Positions 53,245-61,499 of a stretch of 64,000 nucleotides of DNA are shown one piece after another. This DNA is from Atribacter laminatus. Its GTDB lineage: Bacteria; Atribacterota; Atribacteria; Atribacterales; Atribacteraceae. The notes under the pieces were generated by a model. It was given only the letters and a program-made list of their open reading frames with translations. It ran no database searches and was not told the DNA's origin. Numbering within the stretch: the stretch's first letter is position 1; every line of letters begins with the position of its first letter. The DNA lies in assembly GCF_015775515.1 (NCBI RefSeq), contig NZ_CP065383.1, positions 682,001 to 746,000 of the forward strand, read 5' to 3'. The translations under genes were made by a program, and so were the position numbers.

Positions 53245-56200
53245 CTATTGAACAGAGATAGCTGGTATCTTTACTGCCTGAATAATATTTGGATTAGAAA
53301 TATGGCGAACTAAAACCAACCCCTCGCTTTTTCCTTGGTAGGTTCCCTCAACTTCTAGCACCATTTCTCGTGCACCACGAAATGGTGCTGTTATCATTTG
53401 CATTTTTACTCCACCTAATGTCTTCTGACCATAAATAATTTGCCCTTTATAATCCGAAAGGAGATCGGTTGTTTGACGTATCGAAAGTACTGAGGGAGCC
53501 ACAACCAACGCATAATATTCAGAAGGGTCTTTATCATAATCAAGTTCAATTCGAATTGTACCTTCCTCACCCACTGAGAAATAATTCCTACTAGTTGTTA
53601 CCGAGAAAAACGGCTTTTCATCAGTGAGATAATGAAAGAGGCTAATAGATTCATTGCGATCTGCCTGATAAATTACATAATTTGGCGATGTTAATTTAAC
53701 GGGAACCTCTATTGGTTCCAATACAAAGGGTTTATCTCCCAAAGAGGTTGTTTGAGTTTTGCCATCCATTTCCAAATGAAGAACTGGATTGGCCAAAATA
53801 TCATTTTTTTCCATCATCAAAAGGAGTAACTCTAAGAATTTAACCATGGTATTTGGCGAGGAATAGACTCCTCCTAAAAGGGCAGGTCCTTGTATCATTC
53901 CCGGATCTTGGGTGAGAATCATTCCTTTGGCAATTGTCTTGAATACTTCATAAAAGCGTGGATCATTCTGTAAAAACAAAGCTTTGGCATTTAACAAGAG
54001 ATAATAATAAACTCCGCTTCGCTCAAAAGCTCGGAGAAATCGGTAGGTATCGTAAGCAGTTATGAATTTTAAATTTATATCCCGCATATTCTTTACTGGA
54101 GCATCGAAATATACTGGCCAAATTTTTTCCACAAACCAATGAACGACAGCCTTATCGGTGATGGTTTTATAAACTACCTTCCCATCAATTTCAATTGGAA
54201 TCAAGTCGTTTTGATTTTCTTCAGGATCAAAATAACCTTCTTCTTTGATTGGATAATGTCTTTTCTTCAACTCCGCGATGATTATGTTTACAAGGTTTTG
54301 GGCTTTATCAAGGGTTGGTTCAAGTTCTTCCATCAATTTTGAAGAATTTTTCAAGGCAGAAATCATAATGGATAAATTTTTCATTACCCAAATACTCCAA
54401 AGTGGTTCTCCTTTTAAACCAGGATATGGTGCTATTAAATTTGAAGAGGTATCCATAAAAACACTATCAAGGTCATTAACCCCCTTTATTACTTCAGAAA
54501 TGAGAGTTTTTGCCATTCCTTCGTCGTCAATCAAATTTTTCTCTATAGCAGTTAAAAGCAATGCCCTTAATGCACATGAGGCGCTAACTGCTTCAGCATG
54601 ACCAAACCAGGAATAAATATTGGTTTCTATCGTAGTAACCATTCCTCGCAGAAGCTGAGCCGGATTGGAGAAGGCAGCTATCCTCCGATGTGGTTCAATA
54701 AGAACTGGATTCCCTTCTGAGACGAAAATATCGGTAAATGTCGTGGGGAAAGACTCTACATTATGAATTTCAACAACTCGTTGATCAAAAATTTTTCCCT
54801 GGGTGCCAAGAAGTTCGAAGAGAAGCGAACCATAATTTTCCCCGGTCATTTGAAAGGATGGATTTGTGGTTCCTGGCTCAATGGTAAAGGTAACTGGTTT
54901 GGCTAGTCCTGCTCCTGAAATTTTCAAAATTAAGCTATTTAGCTCAGTATTAACCACCTGAATTTGGGGATTCAGCATTGCACCTGGTATTATAATATTA
55001 GGGAAATCCACCTCAATATAGTTCTTTTTTTGTACGTCAATCATTTGAGTTTTTTCTTGATAATCAAATTGATCAATGACTACTACTCTAGCGGTACAAC
55101 GACCTATTTGTGGTGGTAATTCGACCAGAATTTTTGCTTTTCCTCTTTGATCGGTTTGAAATATCCCGCAATAAACAACCTTCTTTTCTCCTTCCCGAAT
55201 TGTCTCTTGAGGTACAGATTCAGTCGTTATATTTATTTCTTCGCTAGCTGAAAGTGCTGATAAAGGAGTTTCCATTTTATAGTCATCAGCAGTTGATGAT
55301 GGAGCTGCAGCATCTTTACTCATAAATAAAGTAGCAATTTGATTTAGCAATCCTTTTGCGGGCCTCTCTTCTCGAATGATTCCGGTCCAATCTCTCCAAG
55401 AAACCAGATAATTAGAAAGATTTCGGAATGAATCGCCTAAAGCAGAAATTAAAGGCTCCCGTGGACTTTTGGAAGCAACACGATTATCGAAAACCTCTAA
55501 AATACCATAAGCCAAAAGGGGATGATGATTAAAGCGATCAAAAATACTAATTTCGATAATGCTTTTTTGCAGGGGATGACCTTCGTTGGGAATCTTTATT
55601 CCAATATCGAAAGTCGTTTCAGTAAATATCATCGCCCACCCTTCAAAAATTTCAGCTTGGTTCTCAATAAAACCACCTATGGCTATAAAAGTCATTGGAG
55701 ATTGAACATCTAATAGAATTTTTTGGCCCTTATCCAGTGTTTCATTAATTTTTACCTCTTCAACTTGAAAATTTCCTTTTTTATCAGGAAAAAGAAGAAA
55801 TAAACGGGAATTGATAATTTTTTGTTTGATTTGTAATTCTAATTTTTGGTTTTGGTTGGTAATAACCGATGGCAATTCAACAGGATCCTGATCCTGGTGT
55901 TCCCCTTCTATTACATAAAGTCCTCTCCCCAATAGAGGTGTCGATTCCTGATAAGGAGCTAATGAAACACTAAAACTATTTGTTAATCTTGAAGAAACTG
56001 GTATGGCCTGCCGTTCAATATGACCCGAACGGCTAAATAAATATCGGATAGTCCCCTTTTCAGTAATAACCTCAATTTCAAAAGGACCAGAATGCCCACC
56101 AACATCAAGGACTGTTTCAAGCTGACCCTTTTTTATATCAATATATACCGGTGGTCCTGCTTCAATGCCATCACAACCGGGAAGATAACACCTGCTTTTT

Positions 56201-56844
56201 ATAACCGCTTCACCCTCAAAGGGTTGATTGAAAATTCGTATTTCATTCTTGACATTCAAACCATTACCCCAGCGCAATCCGGCTCCGGCAGCATTTCCTA
56301 AAAACCAAGCCCCCAAGGTGCTACCTAATTCTTCCGCACTGGTCACTTCTTTAAAATCATGAGCAAAGGATACTGCTCCCAAAGCACCTTCAACCACTGA
56401 AAATGATGCATATCCACTTAAAGAACCATCTTCTGAATGAACTTCAATACGATATTCACCGGCTTCAAGCTTTTTTTCCTTTCCACTCAGAATGGTTTCA
56501 ACTAATATCCCAGCTTCATTAAGAGTCACGGGTCCAATTTCCTGTGGGGTTGAATCCTTTTTTTGAAGTAGGAGATTAAAAGATGAATGTGGTCGAATAG
56601 GGCATATCAGCTTTAAATGAACCTCTTCATTAGTCCAATAGATGGGCTGGTCGGTTGTAACTGAGATAAAATTTAAAGCAAGAGAAGAAACTACATCTTT
56701 TTTCAATGAAATAATTTTCTGAGTTTCCGCATTTATTTCAAAAAGAGCTGTTTCCTTTGATGAATCCTTTTTAGCCCAAGCTTCTTGCAAAATGAAAAGA
56801 TAAAAGACCAAAAAAACTATAATCCCAATGAGCTTCATATTCAT
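53245..56844 (-). CDS. Alpha-2-macroglobulin-like protein lacking the thioester
   Basis: This is a 1199-aa exported protein with a signal peptide at about residues 1-24, an MG2-like domain near the N-terminus (SVTTDQPIYWTNEEVHLKL), a macroglobulin core with a variable middle region (about 505-560), the A2M segment FQTDQRGKAKILVELPPQIGRCTARVVVID, and a C-terminal helical repeat region. At the position of the GCxEQ thioester the sequence reads GHAEA (748-752): His for Cys and Ala for Gln. Covalent trapping of proteases is therefore not expected. It lies divergent to a metzincin-like lipoprotein. Confidence 0.8.
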   Translation of the reverse strand: MNMKLIGIIVFLVFYLFILQEAWAKKDSSKETALFEINAETQKIISLKKDVVSSLALNFISVTTDQPIYWTNEEVHLKLICPIRPHSSFNLLLQKKDSTPQEIGPVTLNEAGILVETILSGKEKKLEAGEYRIEVHSEDGSLSGYASFSVVEGALGAVSFAHDFKEVTSAEELGSTLGAWFLGNAAGAGLRWGNGLNVKNEIRIFNQPFEGEAVIKSRCYLPGCDGIEAGPPVYIDIKKGQLETVLDVGGHSGPFEIEVITEKGTIRYLFSRSGHIERQAIPVSSRLTNSFSVSLAPYQESTPLLGRGLYVIEGEHQDQDPVELPSVITNQNQKLELQIKQKIINSRLFLLFPDKKGNFQVEEVKINETLDKGQKILLDVQSPMTFIAIGGFIENQAEIFEGWAMIFTETTFDIGIKIPNEGHPLQKSIIEISIFDRFNHHPLLAYGILEVFDNRVASKSPREPLISALGDSFRNLSNYLVSWRDWTGIIREERPAKGLLNQIATLFMSKDAAAPSSTADDYKMETPLSALSASEEINITTESVPQETIREGEKKVVYCGIFQTDQRGKAKILVELPPQIGRCTARVVVIDQFDYQEKTQMIDVQKKNYIEVDFPNIIIPGAMLNPQIQVVNTELNSLILKISGAGLAKPVTFTIEPGTTNPSFQMTGENYGSLLFELLGTQGKIFDQRVVEIHNVESFPTTFTDIFVSEGNPVLIEPHRRIAAFSNPAQLLRGMVTTIETNIYSWFGHAEAVSASCALRALLLTAIEKNLIDDEGMAKTLISEVIKGVNDLDSVFMDTSSNLIAPYPGLKGEPLWSIWVMKNLSIMISALKNSSKLMEELEPTLDKAQNLVNIIIAELKKRHYPIKEEGYFDPEENQNDLIPIEIDGKVVYKTITDKAVVHWFVEKIWPVYFDAPVKNMRDINLKFITAYDTYRFLRAFERSGVYYYLLLNAKALFLQNDPRFYEVFKTIAKGMILTQDPGMIQGPALLGGVYSSPNTMVKFLELLLLMMEKNDILANPVLHLEMDGKTQTTSLGDKPFVLEPIEVPVKLTSPNYVIYQADRNESISLFHYLTDEKPFFSVTTSRNYFSVGEEGTIRIELDYDKDPSEYYALVVAPSVLSIRQTTDLLSDYKGQIIYGQKTLGGVKMQMITAPFRGAREMVLEVEGTYQGKSEGLVLVRHISNPNIIQAVKIPAISVQ

Positions 56845-57226
56845 AAATAAATTCTCCTCCTTGAAAATAGGTTATGCAATACTAATCAAGAGTAATCAAA
56901 AGTGTAAGTGGCTGTGAGACTAAATGCGATTAATACGATATGATTGTATATCCTTGTGGTATAAAAGTGGTTTCATAAGAAGTTGTTTTCGATATAATAT
57001 GAGCATAAATATTCAATTAAAAATATTGTAATAAGCTGAATACGCTGAAAATAAAATCAAAAAATCATTTTTTTGGCTGATGGAATAACAAGTATTCGAG
57101 GTCTAAGACCACTCATTCTGTTCTAATTCTTAGCTTTATTTCTCTAGGTCTCGATGGAATGTAACTATTAATTGGAATTAAAATAACAACAGCCGTTAAA
57201 GTGAACGGTTTTGGGGATGGAATAAT
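56845..57226. promoter_or_regulatory. Divergent intergenic region between A2M-like and metzincin-like genes
   Basis: Both genes read outward from these 382 bp, so promoters for both must lie here. A GGTATAAAAGTGGT stretch at about 56958-56971 closely resembles GGTATAATAGTGGT at about 63782-63795, possibly an extended -10 element on the plus strand. No hairpin or other gene was seen. Confidence 0.35.
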
Positions 57227-57850
57227 ATGAAGAACCGATTATTAAAATATCTTCCTTGGCTCACTCTCGTTTTTCTTTCTTTCATTATTTCCTCCTGCAT
57301 ACCAAGCTTATTCCAGTTTGAAAATCTTCCAGCCTACTTTTTACCAAACCTTCCACCAATTGACACCGATGCTGATGCTTTGGTTAAAAAATATGGTTGG
57401 GATGAAAATTATGTTACCCGTTGGCCTAATGGCATTGTTGAAGTTTTTGACATGTCTGGATATCCTTATATTCAAGAGATTCTTAACATATGGAATGAGG
57501 TGATTGGAGGGCCAACCTCTTTTTACCTCAGTCTCAATCCCTTAAGCCCAATTATCATAACCGTTGATTATAGTCTTAATTTATTCCAAAATTGTGGATA
57601 TGCTGAAGTTTATATTGGGAATGATTCAATGATATACGGAGCAACAATTTTCATTTTACCTGACATAAATTTATGTCCTACCTATGCTACTCTGCTTCAT
57701 GAATTTGGTCATGTAGTTGGTTTTGGAGGACATACCAATGATGGATGCGTTATGGATCCAATAAATCTCGGGAATACTCATTTAAGCGAGTCAGTTCTTT
57801 CTATGGTTCATCGTTTGTATCAACTTCCAATCGGAAGTTATTTACCTTAA
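57227..57850 (+). CDS. Metzincin-like zinc metalloprotease, predicted lipoprotein
   Basis: This 207-aa protein has a lipoprotein signal peptide (LVFLSFIISSC, lipidated Cys24) and a zinc-protease motif near the C-terminus, HEFGHVVGFGGH with His158, Glu159, His162 and His169, then a Met-turn-like CVMDP with Met176. Metzincins have HExxHxxGxxH; here one extra residue precedes the last His. Matrixin-like proteins are the nearest family. It is probably anchored at the cell envelope, facing the periplasm or outside. It is divergent from the macroglobulin-like gene and 46 bp before an SDR operon. Confidence 0.75.
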   Translation: MKNRLLKYLPWLTLVFLSFIISSCIPSLFQFENLPAYFLPNLPPIDTDADALVKKYGWDENYVTRWPNGIVEVFDMSGYPYIQEILNIWNEVIGGPTSFYLSLNPLSPIIITVDYSLNLFQNCGYAEVYIGNDSMIYGATIFILPDINLCPTYATLLHEFGHVVGFGGHTNDGCVMDPINLGNTHLSESVLSMVHRLYQLPIGSYLP

Positions 57851-57896
57851 CCTGGTTTAAGTATTAAAACAATTTTCATAAAAAGAGGAAATTCCA

Positions 57897-58658
57897 ATGA
57901 ATTTTAAAAATAAAACGGTGGTAGTTACCGGTGGAGCACAGGGGATTGGAAAGGCAATCTCTAAAATGTTTCTTACCAAAGGAGCTTGGGTTTCGTCTTG
58001 GGACATAGATCAAGGAGCCCTGATGGAATGTAAAAATGAATGGCGAAGTTTCCAGTTTTTTTTACCCTTTCAATGCGATGTATCCAATCCCGAAAATATA
58101 AAAAACACTTTAGGTCTTTTGAGGCAAGAGCGCCAATCTATTGACATATTAATTAATAATGCCGGGATTTTGGATAATAAACCTATCGAGGAGCTTAAAC
58201 CCGAAGAATGGGATCGGGTATTAAACGTTAATTTAAAAAGTATATATTTAATGGTCCATTTCTGCCTTCCTTATATATTACCCGGTTCAGTTATTATTAA
58301 CATGGCATCAACTCGAGCTTTTATGTCTGAGTCAAACACTGAAGCCTACTCTGCTTCAAAAGGAGGAGTGATTTCCCTCACCCATTCCTTAGCAATCTCA
58401 CTTGCTCCTAAAAAAGTTCGGGTAAATTCCATAAGTCCCGGATGGATTGAAACCAGGGATTGGAAAAAAGAAAGTCAGAGAGAAAAACCAATTTTAACTA
58501 CTATTGACCATCAACAACATCCAGCTGGACGAGTAGGTGTTCCCGAAGATATTGCTCATGCCTGTTTATTCCTTTCTTCCTCAGAAGCCAGTTTTATTAC
58601 TGGAGCCAATCTAATTGTAGATGGTGGCATGACGATAAAAATGATTTATGCGGATTAA
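57897..58658 (+). CDS. SDR family oxidoreductase
   Basis: This 253-aa short-chain dehydrogenase has TGGAQGIG near residue 12, NNAG near 88, and catalytic Tyr and Lys in AYSASKGG. It begins a plus-strand operon followed by a cyclase-family gene (59 bp) and a G6PDH-like gene (overlapping). It could oxidise a sugar to a lactone for the cyclase-family hydrolase, as proposed for the similar pair at 33435 and 38154. AAAGAGGAA precedes ATG 57897. Confidence 0.92.
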   Translation: MNFKNKTVVVTGGAQGIGKAISKMFLTKGAWVSSWDIDQGALMECKNEWRSFQFFLPFQCDVSNPENIKNTLGLLRQERQSIDILINNAGILDNKPIEELKPEEWDRVLNVNLKSIYLMVHFCLPYILPGSVIINMASTRAFMSESNTEAYSASKGGVISLTHSLAISLAPKKVRVNSISPGWIETRDWKKESQREKPILTTIDHQQHPAGRVGVPEDIAHACLFLSSSEASFITGANLIVDGGMTIKMIYAD

Positions 58659-58717
58659 GATTGAGTTGAAGTATTTAGAAAAAATAAGATTAATTGGTTA
58701 AAAGGAGGAATTCTTCC

Positions 58718-59350
58718 GTGGACATTATCGATATTTCGATGGTGATATCACCAGAAATGCCCACCTATAAAGGGATAATAGAGAGAAAGCCAGCAATAGA
58801 AGTTACCAATACCATCGATCGAGGATCTAATGAATCACGCCTTTCTATTTTATATCATACCGGTACTCATGTTGATGCGCCCTTTCATATGCTTTCTCAA
58901 GGAAAAACAATCGATCTTTATCCTTTACATCATTTCGAAGGGAAGGCTCTGGTTTTAGAACTTTTAAATTTGGAAAAAATTGAAGCCGAAAACCTTCTCC
59001 CCCATGAAGCCAAAATAGCAACTATTGACTTCCTATTATTTAAGACGGACAATTCAGCTCAAAAGCTTCATCCAAAAAAATTTGTTTTCCTCGGTGAATC
59101 AGGCGCACGTTTTCTTTCCAAAAAAATTTTAAAAGGTGTTGGTATCGATTCTCTCGGCATTGAACGAGATCAGCCTCACCACCCTACTCATCGTCTCTTA
59201 TTAGAAAAAGATATTCTTATCTATGAAGGATTGGTATTGTCTCATGTGATTTCCGGTTTTTATTGGTTTTCCGGGTATCCTTTAAATATTAAATCCGCTG
59301 ATGGTTCGCCCATCCGTGCTCTTCTTAGGACAATCTCAAATGAAAAGTGA
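58718..59350 (+). CDS. Cyclase family metal-dependent hydrolase
   Basis: This protein of about 210 aa has the family's metal motif HTGTHVDAPFH and the segments GVGIDSLGIERDQPHHPTH and LLEKDILIYEGLVLS. GTG 58718 is chosen because AAAGGAGG lies 9 bases upstream; the frame extends further upstream without a site. It is homologous to 38154-38816, and both lie in operons with an SDR. A lactonase role between the SDR and later steps is possible; amidase activity is the known alternative. Confidence 0.87.
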   Translation: MDIIDISMVISPEMPTYKGIIERKPAIEVTNTIDRGSNESRLSILYHTGTHVDAPFHMLSQGKTIDLYPLHHFEGKALVLELLNLEKIEAENLLPHEAKIATIDFLLFKTDNSAQKLHPKKFVFLGESGARFLSKKILKGVGIDSLGIERDQPHHPTHRLLLEKDILIYEGLVLSHVISGFYWFSGYPLNIKSADGSPIRALLRTISNEK

Positions 59351-60710
59351 AAAGTTGTTCATTTTCTTTGGTGCGACTGGGAATCTATTTACCGAAAAAA
59401 TTTTCCCGGCTTTTTACCACCTTATCCGTCGTAGGAAAATAGATAACTTTCGAATATTGGCAATTGGTCGGCGCTTTAGAGATGATCAATCCTATAAATC
59501 TTCCCTTCATCAATCTCTTTCAAATAAAATTCCCAATTTCGATTCCTCTGTTTTGGATGGTCTTTTTCTTAAAACTGACTATTATCAAGGAGATATCTAT
59601 GACCCTCAATCCTTCTTATCCTTTTTAAATGAATATCATCTCAAAAACTATCAAGAAATTCTCTTCTATCTGTCTACACTTCCCTCGATTTATACCCGTG
59701 TTCTTCGGTTGATCGAAAAAATTAACCAACAAATACCTTCAAATATACCCAAAAAAATTATTATCGAAAAACCCTTTGGTTTTAATAAAGATAGCTTTAT
59801 TCATTTAAACCAACTTTTTAATAAGTTAGCACCGGAGAGAAATATTTATTATGTAGACCATTACTTGGGAAAAGATACTGTTCAAAATATTATTGTTTTA
59901 AAAGCCGAGAATTGGTTTATTGAAAACTTATTATCAGCACGTTATGTAAAAGAAATTCGTATTGTTGTTAGCGAAAAGGAAGGAGTTGGTTCGCGGGGTC
60001 AATTTTATGAAGAAACCGGAACAATTCGTGATATTTTCCAAAATCACATATTGCAACTCCTTTCATTGATTGCCATGGACATCCCACCTCTTTGCCAAGA
60101 AGATAAAATTGAGTGTTCTTCCTTTATCGGTTCAATGCAACAGAAAAAAAGAGAAGTTATTCAAAATTTAAAACTTCCAGATACCAAAAAGATTTACCTT
60201 GGACAATATCAAAGCTACATTCAAGATATCTCCAATCCTTTAAGCAAAACCGAAACTTTAATCCGACTTCCTCTCTACATTTCCAGTCAACGTTGGTCGG
60301 GTGTTCCTTTTTGGATTATTACCGGGAAAAGGTTGGCTAAAAAAATCTCCTATATCGAGATTATTTTTCATTCAACCACCTCCAATGAAAATCGAATGAT
60401 CATTGAAATTCAACCTGAAGAAAAAATTGATCTGGTTATTCAAGTCAAAATACCCGGTAAAAGTTTGTTGTCCTCCCCGGTCCGTCTTAATTTTAATTCA
60501 TTAGGGACTTTCGGAATTAATAGCCCTGAAGCTTATGAAAATATACTTATTGATTGTTATCGAGGAGACAAAACCCTCTTTCCTGATTCCCAATTTATTC
60601 TCCATTCTTGGGAAATCGTAGATAAGCTAAGAAACCTAATTAACAAAGAACAAATCAAGGTGGAAAAATATGCGGATAACTATTATTATGCTGAAGACTT
60701 TTTAATTTAA
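59340..60710 (+). CDS. Divergent glucose-6-phosphate dehydrogenase family protein
   Basis: This 456-aa protein has the G6PDH hallmarks: an N-terminal dinucleotide fold FIFFGATGNLFTEKIFPAFYHL (usually GxxGDL, here GATGNL), IIEKPFGFNKDSFIHLN, and the substrate motif YVDHYLGKDTVQNI. ATG 59340 overlaps the cyclase gene by 11 bp. The Asn for Asp change in the first motif and the overall divergence leave the substrate and cofactor open, perhaps another hexose or deoxyhexose phosphate. No 6-phosphogluconolactonase or gnd gene is nearby. Confidence 0.83.
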   Translation: MKSEKLFIFFGATGNLFTEKIFPAFYHLIRRRKIDNFRILAIGRRFRDDQSYKSSLHQSLSNKIPNFDSSVLDGLFLKTDYYQGDIYDPQSFLSFLNEYHLKNYQEILFYLSTLPSIYTRVLRLIEKINQQIPSNIPKKIIIEKPFGFNKDSFIHLNQLFNKLAPERNIYYVDHYLGKDTVQNIIVLKAENWFIENLLSARYVKEIRIVVSEKEGVGSRGQFYEETGTIRDIFQNHILQLLSLIAMDIPPLCQEDKIECSSFIGSMQQKKREVIQNLKLPDTKKIYLGQYQSYIQDISNPLSKTETLIRLPLYISSQRWSGVPFWIITGKRLAKKISYIEIIFHSTTSNENRMIIEIQPEEKIDLVIQVKIPGKSLLSSPVRLNFNSLGTFGINSPEAYENILIDCYRGDKTLFPDSQFILHSWEIVDKLRNLINKEQIKVEKYADNYYYAEDFLI

Positions 60711-60726
60711 AAAAAATAAAGGAAAA

Positions 60727-61317
60727 TTATTGACTGACAGTTTTTTCTCCAATAACAAATTTTCCCTTTTGAACTATCTCAAAAACTGGATTTTCGAAAT
60801 CAAGATCACTAATGAATTTTTGGCATTCTATGTAGTTTTCATCAAAGAAAATTTTCGATAGAGCAAATCCCTCAATGGTCTTATTATTATCACGATAGAT
60901 AATACCGAGCGACTCAATCCGATTCCCATTTGTCGAAAGCACTTCAACAGTATCAACTAGCTGGAAGTCTTTATTATCGAGATTAATAAAACCCTTATTG
61001 CCTTTTAAGGTGGACTTGATTTCCCCTTTTTCGTCAAAAACTACCAATTCTACCCCATTCGGACAAGTTGCACGTGATGACTGTTTATTCAACCTCATTT
61101 CATCCGCTTCAAGAGTCCAAGAAAGAAGCCCTTTTTCCCAACCTCTTAAAACACCATCAGTTATAATAACCGGGGGATCTTCAGGTACTTCAACGTTCTC
61201 TTCAATCTTTTCTGAAGTCTCTGCCTCTTCCTGAGGAGGTTGAGACCGAACTAAATTAAAAACAATAAAAAAGGCAATGGTTAATATTAAAGCAATAATA
61301 ACCAGTTTAATCCACAT
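60727..61317 (-). CDS. lptC: LptC-like LPS export periplasmic protein
   Basis: This 196-aa protein has one N-terminal membrane helix (LVIIALILTIAFFIVFNLV, residues 4-22), an acidic linker, and a beta-rich domain with repeated W-x-L-x-A-like and G-x-I-x-L patterns (LLSWTLEADEMRL; GNKGFINLDNKDFQLVDTVEVLS). These fit the LptC family, which bridges the LptBFG transporter and LptA in lipopolysaccharide export. It implies an outer membrane. No lptA/B/F/G genes are in the window. Convergent with the G6PDH-like gene. Confidence 0.75.
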   Translation of the reverse strand: MWIKLVIIALILTIAFFIVFNLVRSQPPQEEAETSEKIEENVEVPEDPPVIITDGVLRGWEKGLLSWTLEADEMRLNKQSSRATCPNGVELVVFDEKGEIKSTLKGNKGFINLDNKDFQLVDTVEVLSTNGNRIESLGIIYRDNNKTIEGFALSKIFFDENYIECQKFISDLDFENPVFEIVQKGKFVIGEKTVSQ

Positions 61318-61444
61318 GTTTTATCGAGAGAACCTGAAAATAATCATTTTCTCTTTTAATCCTTCCAGTTTTTATAATCCAGTAAAATTTATTGAGCTTC
61401 ATTTCGTTCTTCTTCCTATGATTTTTTATCAAGAAAAAAAATAA

Positions 61445-61483
61445 AAATCTACCCCCCCATCTTTCAGGATGGAGGGTAGATTT
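61445..61483 (-). terminator. Rho-independent terminator of the CoA-disulfide-reductase-like gene
   Basis: AAATCTACCC pairs with GGGTAGATTT, and an inner CCATC/GATGG extends the stem. On the minus strand TTATTTTTTTTC follows, 17 bases after the stop codon. Confidence 0.88.
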
Positions 61484-61499
61484 ACTAAGATACCATGGG

